A stretch of 64,000 bases of DNA from positions 558,001 to 622,000 of the forward strand of contig NZ_CP020562.1 of assembly GCF_002082565.1 (NCBI RefSeq), given 5' to 3'. Below the pieces are notes generated by a model. It had not been told where the DNA came from. It did not search any database and saw only the letters and a list, made by a program, of their open reading frames with translations. Shown here one piece after another: positions 53,363 to 62,819 of this stretch (within the stretch, counting starts at the first letter, position 1; each line of letters begins with the position of its first letter). The stretch is from Halomonas sp. GT (lineage in GTDB: Bacteria > Pseudomonadota > Gammaproteobacteria > Pseudomonadales > Halomonadaceae). The translations under genes and the position numbers were made by a program.

Positions 53363-54796
53363 ATGACACAACCTTCTGTCGATCAAGCGTATTTGGCCAA
53401 GCGCCAACTGCGCAAGGGTACCGCGGGCTGGCTATTACTAGCAGGGCTTGGGGTTTCTTATGTTATTTCTGGTGACTTTGCCGGCTGGAACTTCGGTATT
53501 GCTGAAGCGGGTTGGGGTGGTTTTGCCATTGCCGCCTGCTTAATGGCGCTGATGTACCTTGCGCTCGTATTAGCATTGGCGGAAATGTCCGCAGCGATTC
53601 CAGCCGCAGGTGGAGGTTATAGCTTTGCCCGCCAAGCGATGGGGCCAGCCGGTGGCTATTTAACCGGGCTTGCGGTGTTGATTGAGTACGCGCTTGCGCC
53701 TGCAGCGATCGTGATTTTTATCGGCTCGGCAGTCGAAGCGCTCTTAGGTATTAATGGGCCGCTGGTTTATTTGCTGTTCTATGCGGTGTTTATCGGTATT
53801 CACTTAGCAGGCGTGGGTGAAGCGCTAAAAGTCATGATGGTGATTAGCGGGCTGGCCGTGTTCGCGATTTTGGCAACAGCAGTAGCGCTGATTGGCGATT
53901 TCGATTCAGCGAACCTCTTTGATATTGCGCCCACTGATGCCGCTGGCGCGAGTACCTTTATGCCCTATGGCTGGTACGGTATTTGGGCCGCGCTGCCGTT
54001 TGGTATGTGGCTATTTTTAGCGGTTGAGGGTGTGCCCCTAGCGGCAGAAGAAGCCAAAGATCCCGCGCGCGATATGCCTAAAGGCATTATTGCTGCGATG
54101 CTGTTTCTGCTATTTACCGCTTTATTAGTCGTGGTGTTACTGGCAGGCGCAGCGGGTGCTGAAATGATAGGTCAAAGCGGTGTGCCGCTGGTCGATGCGC
54201 TTAAGGTTGCAGGCAACCCTACGCTTGCCACACTGGTTAACGTGCTGGGCCTTGCGGGACTGGTGGCATCATTTTTCTCGATTATCTATGGCTACAGCCG
54301 TTTGGTGTTTGCGCTTTCACGAGCGGGTTACTTGCCTAAGCAGTTGTCACTAACCAGTGAGCGTAAAGTGCCTTATCTGGCGCTGATCGTGCCTGGTGTA
54401 TTTGGCTTTTTGGTCTCACTTAGCGGCGAAGGCGATCTAATTTTAGGGATGGCCGTTGTCGGTGCAACGCTCTCTTATGCATTGATGGCGCTCAGCCACA
54501 TTCTATTGCGAGTTAAACAGCCTGACTTGCCGCGCCCTTATAAAACACCCGGTGGTGTGGTGACCTCTGGCGTTGCATTAGTTCTTTCCCTCGTCGCGCT
54601 GACCGGTGTCTATGCTTTCGACCCACGGGCGTTTAATTACACCATTGTTCTATTCATCGCCGGTGCAGCGTACTACTTCCTTTACAGCAAGCATAAGCTG
54701 GTGGCGAAAACCGCTGAAGAGGAGTTTGCGTTGGTGACTGCCGCCCCGGAAGAGGTAGGCATTAGCGAGCCAACGCCAGCCGCCGCCAAGCTGTAA
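53363..54796 (+). CDS. Ethanolamine permease (APC superfamily)
   Basis: 477 residues with about twelve helices. YVISGDFAGWNFGIAEAGWGG is the characteristic start of the ethanolamine permease family (an Eat-type APC transporter), and AVEGVPLAAEEAKDPARDMPKG the conserved loop 8. It brings ethanolamine to EutBC. Clustering with eutBC strengthens the assignment. Confidence 0.93.
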   Translation: MTQPSVDQAYLAKRQLRKGTAGWLLLAGLGVSYVISGDFAGWNFGIAEAGWGGFAIAACLMALMYLALVLALAEMSAAIPAAGGGYSFARQAMGPAGGYLTGLAVLIEYALAPAAIVIFIGSAVEALLGINGPLVYLLFYAVFIGIHLAGVGEALKVMMVISGLAVFAILATAVALIGDFDSANLFDIAPTDAAGASTFMPYGWYGIWAALPFGMWLFLAVEGVPLAAEEAKDPARDMPKGIIAAMLFLLFTALLVVVLLAGAAGAEMIGQSGVPLVDALKVAGNPTLATLVNVLGLAGLVASFFSIIYGYSRLVFALSRAGYLPKQLSLTSERKVPYLALIVPGVFGFLVSLSGEGDLILGMAVVGATLSYALMALSHILLRVKQPDLPRPYKTPGGVVTSGVALVLSLVALTGVYAFDPRAFNYTIVLFIAGAAYYFLYSKHKLVAKTAEEEFALVTAAPEEVGISEPTPAAAKL

Positions 54797-54834
54797 TGTT
54801 TGGCCCCAATCGCCTAACCTGATTAGGCAGTTTA

Positions 54835-54866
54835 AGCCTCTGTGCCCAACGGCCCAGAGGCTTTTT
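54835..54866 (+). terminator. Terminator after the ethanolamine permease
   Basis: AGCCTCTG (54835-54842) pairs with CAGAGGCT (54855-54862), followed by TTTTT. A second small hairpin GCCTAA/TTAGGC lies at 54812-54828 just before it. Confidence 0.9.
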
Positions 54867-54881
54867 AGTAACTTTAGTAAC
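54864..54881. repeat. Tandem 9-base repeat
   Basis: TTTAGTAAC occurs twice head to tail (54864-54872, 54873-54881), directly after the eut terminator. Confidence 0.7.
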
Positions 54882-54915
54882 AAACAGCGAAACGTTGACG
54901 ACGCCAGGAGCCCAC

Positions 54916-55434
54916 ATGACATTAACCTTTGTGCCCCGCGCTAACAGCCCCGATTTTAATCAGCATCGTGAGGAGCAGCGCTGGTTTGCAGTAAATGACG
55001 GTGTAATGGGCGGCGTCTCTCGCAGTACGTTTCGTATCGAGGCGGGGGCGGGCTGTTTTATTGGTGAGGTGTCGCTTGATAATGGCGGTGGTTTTGCCTC
55101 GATACGCCGCGAACCGGGCCACTTTGAACAATCGCTTGCTAAAAGTAACGGCGTTACTCTACGTATACGGGGCGACGGGCGTACTTATCAATTGCGTTTG
55201 AAAAGTACGGCGTTAGACGAAGCCAGCGCCTATCGGGTAGCGTTCACACCGCCCCAAGGTCAGTGGGAAACGCTGGCGTTTACTTGGAATAGGTTTGAAG
55301 CTGTGCGGCGTGGCACTCTTCTTAACGATGCGCCGCCACTTTCTTCTGAAAGCATTTATCAACTTGGCTTCTTGATTGCTGACCGAACTGCTGGACCATT
55401 TCGACTCGACATTGCATCCATTGCAGCGCTTTAG
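54916..55434 (+). CDS. CIA30 family protein
   Basis: From ATG 54916 (AGGAG seven bases upstream) 172 residues; a start seven codons earlier is possible. WFAVNDGVMGGVSRSTFRIE and the closing YQLGFLIADRTAGPFRLDIASI match the CIA30/NDUFAF1 family, a beta-sandwich domain whose mitochondrial member assists complex I assembly. Bacterial members are uncharacterised. No signal peptide. Confidence 0.88.
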   Translation: MTLTFVPRANSPDFNQHREEQRWFAVNDGVMGGVSRSTFRIEAGAGCFIGEVSLDNGGGFASIRREPGHFEQSLAKSNGVTLRIRGDGRTYQLRLKSTALDEASAYRVAFTPPQGQWETLAFTWNRFEAVRRGTLLNDAPPLSSESIYQLGFLIADRTAGPFRLDIASIAAL

Positions 55435-55477
55435 CAGTCTATTTTGCAACGTAACTTTCCAATAAGAGCACACCGCC

Positions 55478-57244
55478 ATGAAGCACTCCCCAGCGTATCG
55501 CTTAGCGGTCACTATTCTGCATGGGTTTGATGGTTACCGTGCTCGCTTTAAGCAGATAACCTTTGATGCCAGCCGTCGTTTTCGAGAGGCAGCATGGCGG
55601 GAGGCTCAGCAAGCCTCCGCAGCGCGGATTAACCTGTATGAAGAGAAAGTGGGCGATACGCTAACACGTTTGCAGCGCACGTTTGATCATGAATCGCTTA
55701 CGTACTGTGAAACATGGCGAGAGGCACGTGAGCACTATGCGCAGCTGATCAGCCAGCGGTTGGATTACGAGTTAGCAGAGACATTTTTTAACTCGTTATT
55801 CTGCTCGATTTTCCACCACCGCCATATTCGCAATGACTGGATGTTTGTGTACAGCTCTCGAGAAGATGCTGCGCATCATTCTGGAATTGAGCTTTGTCGC
55901 CAGCATTCAGTCAACGGTGATTGGTCTCAGGCGCTTGCCTGGGCGCTTGAAGAGGCTCCGTTTGATAACGCTTTTGCTGATCTGGAACGCGATATTGAAC
56001 TAGGTGCTGGCTTATTAGAAACCCTGCTTCCTGCCGCTATTCTGCAGTCAGAAGATGCTCAATTAGAACTGTTGAAAAGCGTCTTTTATCGCAATAAAGG
56101 GGCTTACTTGGTGGGCCGCATTTTGGGTGGCGGTGAGCAGGTGCCGCTGGTATTGCCCATTCTGCATGGTGAAGGGTTTGGCGAGCAGCAGGGCGGCGAC
56201 CCCTGCCTGCACTTGGATACCGTGCTAACCGAGACTGATGAAGTCTCGATTATTTTCTCGTTTACCCGTGCCTACTTCCAAGTCGATGTGCCGGTGCCTG
56301 GGGAGTTTGTCCATTACTTAAAACAGCTCATGCCGCATAAGCCTGAAGGCGAGCTGTATGCCGCGATTGGCTTTTTTAAGCATGGCAAAACCGAATTTTT
56401 CCGTGCGTTAAACCTGCAAGTAGCCAAGCGTGAGGATCAGTTTGTCATTGCACCTGGTGTGCGTGGCATGGTGATGGCGGTGTTCGTGCTGCCCAGTTTT
56501 CGCACCGTGTTTAAGATCATTAAAGATAAATTTGATCCGGCCAAGGATGTCACCCACGCAATAGTGCGCGAAAAATACCGCTTGGTGAAACGCCACGACC
56601 GAGTTGGGCGTATGGCTGATACCCAGGAGTTCTCGAATTTTATCGTGCGTCAGGATCACTTTGCGCCGGAGTGTCTAGAGCACTTGTTAGAAGTGGCGCC
56701 GTCTACTGTGTCATTGAAAGATGACAAGGTGATTATTAAGCACTGCTATACCGAGCGCATGATGACGCCGCTGAATATCTATCTGGAGCAGTGCAGCGCG
56801 GACGAGCGCGTAATGGTGCTCAAAGACTATGGTAACGCCATTAAGCAGATGGCAGCGGCTAATATTTTCCCTGGTGATATGCTGTTAAAAAACTTTGGTG
56901 TTACTCGCCATGGTCGGGTGATTTTTTACGATTACGACGAGGTGTGCTATCTAACAGAGTGTCGCTTTAGACACATGCCTAAATCGTATGGCAATGATTA
57001 CCTATGCGGCGGTGGTGAAAGCTTTTCTATTGGTCCCAACGATATCTTCCCCGAGGAGTTCGGCCCCTTTATGTTTGCCAACTCGGAGCTGCGCAGTATT
57101 TTTATGCAACAGCATCCGGAGTTATTTGATCCCGATTACTGGTTGGAGCTGCAGCAGGCTATTGTCGATGGGCGAGTGATTGATGTTTACCCATATCGTA
57201 ATAAGCAGCGCTTCGCGGGGATCATAGGGCAGCTGGTATATTAA
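55478..57244 (+). CDS. aceK: Isocitrate dehydrogenase kinase/phosphatase
   Basis: 588 residues, the usual AceK length. ATP-binding part YAAIGFFKHGKTEFFR, then APGVRGMVMAVFVLPSF, and the catalytic MAAANIFPGDMLLKNFGVTRHGRVIFYDYDEVCYL. It switches isocitrate dehydrogenase off and on to divert carbon to the glyoxylate shunt. Useful on C2 sources such as acetaldehyde from ethanolamine, though aceAB are not here. Confidence 0.97.
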   Translation: MKHSPAYRLAVTILHGFDGYRARFKQITFDASRRFREAAWREAQQASAARINLYEEKVGDTLTRLQRTFDHESLTYCETWREAREHYAQLISQRLDYELAETFFNSLFCSIFHHRHIRNDWMFVYSSREDAAHHSGIELCRQHSVNGDWSQALAWALEEAPFDNAFADLERDIELGAGLLETLLPAAILQSEDAQLELLKSVFYRNKGAYLVGRILGGGEQVPLVLPILHGEGFGEQQGGDPCLHLDTVLTETDEVSIIFSFTRAYFQVDVPVPGEFVHYLKQLMPHKPEGELYAAIGFFKHGKTEFFRALNLQVAKREDQFVIAPGVRGMVMAVFVLPSFRTVFKIIKDKFDPAKDVTHAIVREKYRLVKRHDRVGRMADTQEFSNFIVRQDHFAPECLEHLLEVAPSTVSLKDDKVIIKHCYTERMMTPLNIYLEQCSADERVMVLKDYGNAIKQMAAANIFPGDMLLKNFGVTRHGRVIFYDYDEVCYLTECRFRHMPKSYGNDYLCGGGESFSIGPNDIFPEEFGPFMFANSELRSIFMQQHPELFDPDYWLELQQAIVDGRVIDVYPYRNKQRFAGIIGQLVY

Positions 57245-57269
57245 GTAACCTCTGATTAACTATTGCGCT

Positions 57270-57356
57270 TGGCCATACTGCGTTAAAAATCGCCTTAAAA
57301 TGCTCATTTACAACCCGTAAACTCCGCTTTTTCGTTGATTTTTGCCTTGTCTGGCC
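57270..57356. repeat. Palindromic intergenic element
   Basis: Nested inverted arms: TGGCCA/TGGCC at the ends (about 57270 and 57352-57356), AAAAATC (57285-57291) with GATTTTT (57337-57343), and TTTAC/GTAAA (57307-57311, 57317-57321) at the centre. The sequence style resembles extragenic repeats recurring in gammaproteobacterial gaps. It separates aceK from cobB. Confidence 0.5.
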
Positions 57357-57421
57357 TGCGCTCATTACATTAATAAGAGGCTCCTTGTGAAACAGTAAGC
57401 AGTGATTTAGTCGAGGAAAAC

Positions 57422-58135
57422 ATGACAGCACCACCGCACCTAGTGGTTTTTACTGGCTCGGGCATTAGTGCCGAAAGTGGTATTAAAACGTTCCGTGCCA
57501 GCGATGGCCTGTGGGAAGACCACCCGGTCGAAGAGGTAGCCACGCCCGCGGGCTGGCGTCGAGATCCTCAGCGGGTGCTGGCGTTTTATAATCTGCGTCG
57601 GGAGCAAATTCGTAAGGCTAAGCCCAACGCTGCTCATAAAGCCCTGGCGGCACTTGAAAAAGATGGCTTTAGAGTTAGCGTTGTAACGCAGAATATTGAC
57701 GATCTGCATGAGCGTGCAGGGTCGCGAGATGTGTTGCATCTTCATGGCGAGATTTTGAAGGCGCGATCTTCAGTGGATATGCGGCTGCGCTACCCACTGC
57801 CGAAAGGTGGTATTGCGCTGGGCGATATTTGTGACAAAGGCAGCCAACTGCGCCCGGACGTGGTGTGGTTCGGTGAATCGGTACCGCTGTTTGAAGACGC
57901 CTGCGAGCTTGTTAGCCAAGCAGATTTTTTGCTGGTGGTGGGCACGTCATTGGCGGTTATGCCCGCGGCATCGCTGCTGTCGTATATTGACTTGGATACC
58001 CCGTGTGCCCTGGTCGACCCCGATGCGGATGCCTTAACACCGCCGGGCGTTCTAGCGATTAACACCACCGCAGGCAAAGGCGTTCCTGCCTTGGTCAATC
58101 AGTGGCGCAAACAGGGCAATTTGATGCTGCCTTGA
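57422..58135 (+). CDS. cobB: NAD-dependent protein deacylase (sirtuin), without zinc cysteines
   Basis: 237 residues. NAD site FTGSGISAESGIKTFR, TQNIDDLHERAG and the catalytic His in HLHGEILKARSSVDM. FYNLRRE supplies the Tyr-x-x-Arg pair of the desuccinylase (SirT5-like) class. The four zinc cysteines of E. coli CobB are missing: ARSSVDM replaces the first CxxC, and only one Cys (GDICDKGS) is left in this region. It is the metal-free SIR2 branch. Removes acyl groups from lysines using NAD. Confidence 0.9.
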   Translation: MTAPPHLVVFTGSGISAESGIKTFRASDGLWEDHPVEEVATPAGWRRDPQRVLAFYNLRREQIRKAKPNAAHKALAALEKDGFRVSVVTQNIDDLHERAGSRDVLHLHGEILKARSSVDMRLRYPLPKGGIALGDICDKGSQLRPDVVWFGESVPLFEDACELVSQADFLLVVGTSLAVMPAASLLSYIDLDTPCALVDPDADALTPPGVLAINTTAGKGVPALVNQWRKQGNLMLP

Positions 58136-58157
58136 ATATTTTCTAATAACTATCGCT

Positions 58158-58182
58158 TCAAGAGCTAAGTCCTCAAGAGCTA
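58158..58182. repeat. 15-base tandem repeat at the end of bioA
   Basis: TCAAGAGCTA occurs at 58158-58167 and 58173-58182, a 15-base period. The second copy covers the bioA stop codon. Confidence 0.7.
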
Positions 58183-59451
58183 TCTGTTCAAAAACCATGC
58201 TTTCATTACGTCGGTAATCTGAGTGATGTCGGCGTCGGTAGCGATATAAGCGGGCATGGTGTAAAGCCAGCGGCCGATTGGGCGCAGCCATACACCACGC
58301 TCGCGGGCGAACTGCCCGACACCTTTCAGCGCCTCGGCGGAGTGCGCTTCAATCACCGCGGTGGCACCCAGTACTCGCACATCGGCCACGTCTGGGTGGG
58401 CGTTCAGCACGGAGTCGTCAATTAACGCTCGGCTAAGCTGTTGGCTGAGAGCCGCAATCTTGTCCAGGTAGTGCTCCTCTTCAAACACGCGTAGGCTTTC
58501 CAGCGCGACGCGGCAGGCCAGCGGATTGCCCATAAATGTCGGGCCGTGCATAAAGGCATGGTGGGCGCTGTCGCCAACAAACGCATCGTGAACACGGTCG
58601 CTGGCCAGGGTCGCTGCATGGCCGAGGTAGCCGCCGGTTAATCCTTTTGAGAGCACCATAATATCCGGTGTTACGTCAGCGTGATTGGCGGCAAACAGCT
58701 TGCCAGTGCGGCCAAAGCCGGTGGCTACTTCATCAAAAATCAGCAACACGCCAAACTCATCGCATAACTCCCGTGCACCGCGCAGGTAGTCAGGCGAGGT
58801 CATATTCAGCCCGCCTGCCGCCTGGAGTAACGGCTCCATCAGTAGGGCCGCAATCTCATGGTGATGGCTCGCCAAGACGTCGCGCAGCGCCGCTAAATCG
58901 TCGGCTACCTGCTCCGGTGTGGCGTTAAACGGTGCGGTGGGCGCGGGGGCGAAGTAGTGTTGGGGCAGCAGGCTGGCGAACAGGCTGTGCATGCCCTCTT
59001 CCGGGTCGCATACCGCCATACAACCGGTGGTGTCGCCATGGTAGGCCTTCATTAACGAAAGCATCTTGCATTTTTCGGGGTGGCCTATGAGCACTTGGTA
59101 CTGCAGGGCCATTTTCATTGCCACTTCCATCCCAACTGAACCACTGTCGGAGTAGAACACGTGATTAAGCCCGGCAGGGGTGATGCGCACTAGCTCCTGA
59201 GCAAGCTGGTCGGCGGGACCATGGGTGAGGCCGCCGAGCATGACATGGCATAGCTCGCCTGCCTGTTCACGAATGGCCGCGACTAAACGCGGATGTCCAT
59301 AGCCATGAATCATGCACCACCAAGAGCAGGTAGCGTCGAGCAGTTGCTCGCCGCTTTCCAGCGTAAAGTGACTGCCGCTGCCGCCGACCACTTTGGGTGC
59401 TGGCGCTTGGGTTTTGAGGTGGGCATAAGGGTGCCAAACGGGAGAACTCAT
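58180..59451 (-). CDS. bioA: Adenosylmethionine-8-amino-7-oxononanoate aminotransferase
   Basis: 423 residues. DATCSWWCMIHGYGHP is the BioA-specific start of the PLP fold, YHGDTTGCMAVCDPEEGMH follows, the cofactor Asp is in LLIFDEVATGFGRTGK and the PLP lysine in VLSKGLTGGY (about residue 272). Makes 7,8-diaminopelargonate (DAPA) from 8-amino-7-oxononanoate. Last gene of the operon; overlaps bioD by four bases. Confidence 0.96.
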   Translation of the reverse strand: MSSPVWHPYAHLKTQAPAPKVVGGSGSHFTLESGEQLLDATCSWWCMIHGYGHPRLVAAIREQAGELCHVMLGGLTHGPADQLAQELVRITPAGLNHVFYSDSGSVGMEVAMKMALQYQVLIGHPEKCKMLSLMKAYHGDTTGCMAVCDPEEGMHSLFASLLPQHYFAPAPTAPFNATPEQVADDLAALRDVLASHHHEIAALLMEPLLQAAGGLNMTSPDYLRGARELCDEFGVLLIFDEVATGFGRTGKLFAANHADVTPDIMVLSKGLTGGYLGHAATLASDRVHDAFVGDSAHHAFMHGPTFMGNPLACRVALESLRVFEEEHYLDKIAALSQQLSRALIDDSVLNAHPDVADVRVLGATAVIEAHSAEALKGVGQFARERGVWLRPIGRWLYTMPAYIATDADITQITDVMKAWFLNR

Positions 59452-60173
59452 AGAGCGGCTTCCTGATTCAAAACTGAGATGTTGAGCAGCGCGGTTAGTG
59501 AAAGCGCGTGGCGCGCATGGACGGCATCAGCGGTGGCTAAATGAGGAATAATGCCTAGACATGGCGCGTTAAGGGTGTTTTTAAGCAGGGTGATGTTGGC
59601 GTCAAAGCGCGCTGTGTCAGAGGCGAACTCAGGATCCACTACACTGCCGACCCAACCCGCAAGGGGTAGGCCATCGGCAGCGATGACCTCCGCGGTAAGC
59701 CGCGCATGATTAAGACAGCCAAGTTTTAGTCCCACGACCAGAATGACTGGCAGCTGCATCATCCGCGGTATATCGGAAAAGTCGTTGTGCTCATTGAGTG
59801 GCACGCGCCAGCCGCCAGCGCCTTCAATGAGCGTTAAATCGCGCGGCATGTCGTTTAGGGTGGCGGTAAGCGAGGCCACTACGCTATTGACGTTAAGAGA
59901 GCGTCCTGTCTCGCTGGCGGCCAGATGCGGCGCAATAGCGGGCGCAAACGTCCACGGGTTAACGGTGGTGTAATCGACGGGAGGAGCGCTCTGTTGTTGT
60001 AGCGCCAACGCGTCGCTATTGCGCAGCCCATCCGCCGTGATGTGGCTGCCAGAGGCAATCGGCTTAAGCCCCAGCGTGCTGAGCTGCTGCTGTTTGGCAG
60101 CGCATAGCAGTGCGCTGGTGGCCAGGGTCTTACCTGCATCGGTATCGGTGCCGGTCACGAAATAGACGGTCAT
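59448..60173 (-). CDS. bioD: Dethiobiotin synthetase
   Basis: 241 residues. P-loop GTDTDAGKT at residues 8-16, LIEGAGGWRVPLNE as the switch-like motif and LVVGLKLGCLNHARLT. Closes the ureido ring of dethiobiotin with CO2 and ATP. Four-base overlaps on both sides. Confidence 0.96.
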   Translation of the reverse strand: MTVYFVTGTDTDAGKTLATSALLCAAKQQQLSTLGLKPIASGSHITADGLRNSDALALQQQSAPPVDYTTVNPWTFAPAIAPHLAASETGRSLNVNSVVASLTATLNDMPRDLTLIEGAGGWRVPLNEHNDFSDIPRMMQLPVILVVGLKLGCLNHARLTAEVIAADGLPLAGWVGSVVDPEFASDTARFDANITLLKNTLNAPCLGIIPHLATADAVHARHALSLTALLNISVLNQEAAL

Positions 60174-60949
60174 GGTGATTTTTCCAGGTGCAGGGTGATG
60201 CAGTGGTAGCTAACGGGGAGCCCTTGGGGTTCACGTAGCGTTTCAAAACGCTGGCGGGCGGCGACCAGGTCTCGGCGAGTAAGACTTGCCTTGGGCCGCG
60301 CCACCTGGGCGCCTACCCCCTTGATTGAAGCCATGACGGCAGTGAGATCGGGGTAGTAAAACCGCCGCCATTCGGTGATGCGGTCAACCTGCGTTAGGCC
60401 GCTTAAGCCGACGGCGCGTTCAAGCGACTGGGCATTCGGCGTCTGCAGTAATGCCTCAGGGCGCTGCCAAGCAGAGGCGACTTCAGCCAACGTGCCTGGT
60501 AAGAGTGTCGTGAGGCGCACTTGGCCGCCAGGGGACAGCACTCGTTGAAGCTCGCGCATAACCGCATCGATATCGCGGCACCACTGGATGGCGAGGTTGG
60601 AAAATATTAGATCAAAGGTGCCGCGCTCAAAAGGCAGTGCAGCGGCATCGCCTTGCTGCCAACGAATATGATGGCCATAGCGCGCTTGGGCGTGAGCGAG
60701 CATGCCAGGGGCAATATCCAGCCCAGTGACGTGAGCTCGGGGAAATTGAGTGGCTAGCCGTTGTGTCCAGACGCCAGTACCACAGCCAAGGTCGAGTATG
60801 TTGTCGGCACTAGGCGGAAGTGATGACCAGAGCGTTTCCCCTATCTGGCGCTGAGCGCTGGCCAGAGCATCGTAGCGGGGTGCCGCGCGAGAAAAAGCGT
60901 GGGCGACTTTTGCCTGCCAGTTTGGCGCTGGCGTTGCCGTTAGGTACAT
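60170..60949 (-). CDS. bioC: Malonyl-ACP O-methyltransferase
   Basis: 259 residues. SAM motif NILDLGCGTGVWTQRLA, LDIAPGMLAHAQARY and FDLIFSNLAIQWCRDI, characteristic of BioC. Methylates malonyl-ACP so that it can enter fatty-acid elongation as a pimeloyl precursor. Overlaps bioH by ten bases. Confidence 0.95.
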   Translation of the reverse strand: MYLTATPAPNWQAKVAHAFSRAAPRYDALASAQRQIGETLWSSLPPSADNILDLGCGTGVWTQRLATQFPRAHVTGLDIAPGMLAHAQARYGHHIRWQQGDAAALPFERGTFDLIFSNLAIQWCRDIDAVMRELQRVLSPGGQVRLTTLLPGTLAEVASAWQRPEALLQTPNAQSLERAVGLSGLTQVDRITEWRRFYYPDLTAVMASIKGVGAQVARPKASLTRRDLVAARQRFETLREPQGLPVSYHCITLHLEKSP

Positions 60950-61677
60950 ACGTGCTCCTTGGCGACCAGTGCGGCCTGGGAAGCGATGGTCGCGACTAGT
61001 TGAGCAGGTTGGGAAAGCATCGGGCAGTGTCCCGCGTGGGCAAGGTTGATTGCCTGAGCGCGGGTGCTGGAAGCCACTAACGGATCGTGCTCGCCCACTA
61101 GTTGAATGACCGGGCAGGGTGCCTCTTGCAAACGCTGAGTGTTATCCAGAGTGGCAAGCCAGTGGAGCCCCTGGGACAGCGTGCTTGTCGTGGCATTTGG
61201 GGGGTCACCCAACATGGCGCGTAGCTGTCGGTAGGCATGGCGGGCATTGGGTTCGCCCTGGGTTTGCCAACGCAAGAAATGCCGCCACGTGGCGTTGGGG
61301 TCGCGGGTGAAGGCGCGATGAAAGCTGGCAAGCTCGGCTTTGCTAACCCCGTCATCGCTACAAAATTGCTCGCCCGTGCCAATCAACACAAGGCCGCGTG
61401 GCGCTGGCAGCTTATCGAGCAGTGCGCTGGCTAGTAGTCCGCCCAACGACCAACCAATCCATACGGCGTCGCTGGGTAGTTGGTCGTCCATGGCGCTGGC
61501 AAGAGTATCAAGGGTGGCCGGTTCAGCCAGGGCAGGGGTGTCGCCATAGCCCGGCCAATCCACGGTATGTACCTTGCTATGGGCAGGCCAGTGGTGTTCC
61601 AGCGGCTGCCAGATGCGTTGATCGATCCCCCAGCCCGACAGCAGCACCAGACGTTGAGGGGCGTCTAGGCGGGACAT
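60940..61677 (-). CDS. bioH: Pimeloyl-ACP methyl ester esterase
   Basis: 245 residues, alpha/beta hydrolase. Nucleophile Ser77 in WIGWSLGGLLAS, acid in GEHDPLV and His in AGHCPMLSQP. Removes the methyl group from pimeloyl-ACP ester. bioH is remote from the bio operon in E. coli, but lies inside it here as in pseudomonads. Overlaps bioF by 13 bases. Confidence 0.93.
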   Translation of the reverse strand: MSRLDAPQRLVLLSGWGIDQRIWQPLEHHWPAHSKVHTVDWPGYGDTPALAEPATLDTLASAMDDQLPSDAVWIGWSLGGLLASALLDKLPAPRGLVLIGTGEQFCSDDGVSKAELASFHRAFTRDPNATWRHFLRWQTQGEPNARHAYRQLRAMLGDPPNATTSTLSQGLHWLATLDNTQRLQEAPCPVIQLVGEHDPLVASSTRAQAINLAHAGHCPMLSQPAQLVATIASQAALVAKEHVCT

Positions 61678-62819
61678 GCTGTTTCCTCACGCTGACAGGC
61701 ACTCAGCCCTTCAATAAGCCGATCAATATCCTCTGGTGTGTGGCGGGCACTCAGCGTAATGCGCAGCCTTGCGGCACCATTGGGTACCGTGGGGGGACGA
61801 ATCGCTCCGACGTGAATGCCCCGTTGGGCGAGCTTAGCCGCCCAAGCCATGGTGCGTGGTTCGTTGCCGAGTAACAGCGGTTGAATAGGTGTATGGGAGT
61901 CGGCTAAGGGCAGCTCTAGCGCCAGGGCTTGCTGGCGGAAGTAGCTGATATGGCGCTGGAGCCGCTGGCGATGTTCAGGCTCGCGCTGCACGATAGCCAG
62001 CGCTTCCAGGGTCGATGCGGCAATGCTGGGGGGCTGGGCCGTGGTATAGATATAGCTGCGAGCAAACTGGATGAGGTGGTCAATCAGCGCCGCGTCACCG
62101 GCCACAAACGCGCCAGCGGTGCCCAGTGCTTTGCCCAGTGTACCCACCAAAATAGGCACCGCTTGGCTATCAAAACCTTCCACACAGCCGCCGCCATTAG
62201 CGCCTAACACGCCCAGACCGTGAGCGTCATCAATCATTAGCCAGGCGTTGTGCTGCTGGCTGACGTGGGCAAGGGTGGCAATATCAGCAACGTCGCCATC
62301 CATACTGAACACGCCGTCGCTGATCACCAGCTTATGGGTGGCGGAGCTGCGCGCTAACAGGTGTTCAAGATCAGCGCTGTTGCGGTGATGAAAACGCCGC
62401 GAGCGAGCGCCGCTTAACACTGCGCCATCGAGTAGCGAGGCATGGTTCAAACGGTCTTGAAAAGTGGCGGTATTTGAGTCGGCGAGCGCCTGCAACACGC
62501 CAAGGTTAGCCATATAGCCAGTGGAAAACAGCAGTACACGCTGCCGTCCGGTCCACTCGGCTAGCGCGTCTTCCAGTGCGTCGTGAACTTCCAAGTGCCC
62601 GCTGACCAAGTGCGACGCGCCCGCGCCTGCGCCAAAGCGGCGCGCACCCTCTGCCTGGGCAGCTTGCACACGTGGATCATGAGCCAGTCCGAGATAGTCA
62701 TTGCCGGCAAAGTCCAGCGTGCTGTGGGTGTTCACCCGCCGGTGCCGCCAGCGCTGTTCATCGACACGCTGCTGACGGGCGCTGGCTAGGCGCTGCAGCC
62801 ACGCGTCAGACACTGGCAT
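61665..62819 (-). CDS. bioF: 8-amino-7-oxononanoate synthase
   Basis: 384 residues. [39 protein letters not shown] and the PLP lysine in [12 protein letters not shown]. Condenses pimeloyl-ACP with alanine. Overlaps bioB by 14 bases. Confidence 0.96.
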   Translation of the reverse strand: MPVSDAWLQRLASARQQRVDEQRWRHRRVNTHSTLDFAGNDYLGLAHDPRVQAAQAEGARRFGAGAGASHLVSGHLEVHDALEDALAEWTGRQRVLLFSTGYMANLGVLQALADSNTATFQDRLNHASLLDGAVLSGARSRRFHHRNSADLEHLLARSSATHKLVISDGVFSMDGDVADIATLAHVSQQHNAWLMIDDAHGLGVLGANGGGCVEGFDSQAVPILVGTLGKALGTAGAFVAGDAALIDHLIQFARSYIYTTAQPPSIAASTLEALAIVQREPEHRQRLQRHISYFRQQALALELPLADSHTPIQPLLLGNEPRTMAWAAKLAQRGIHVGAIRPPTVPNGAARLRITLSARHTPEDIDRLIEGLSACQREETACPA

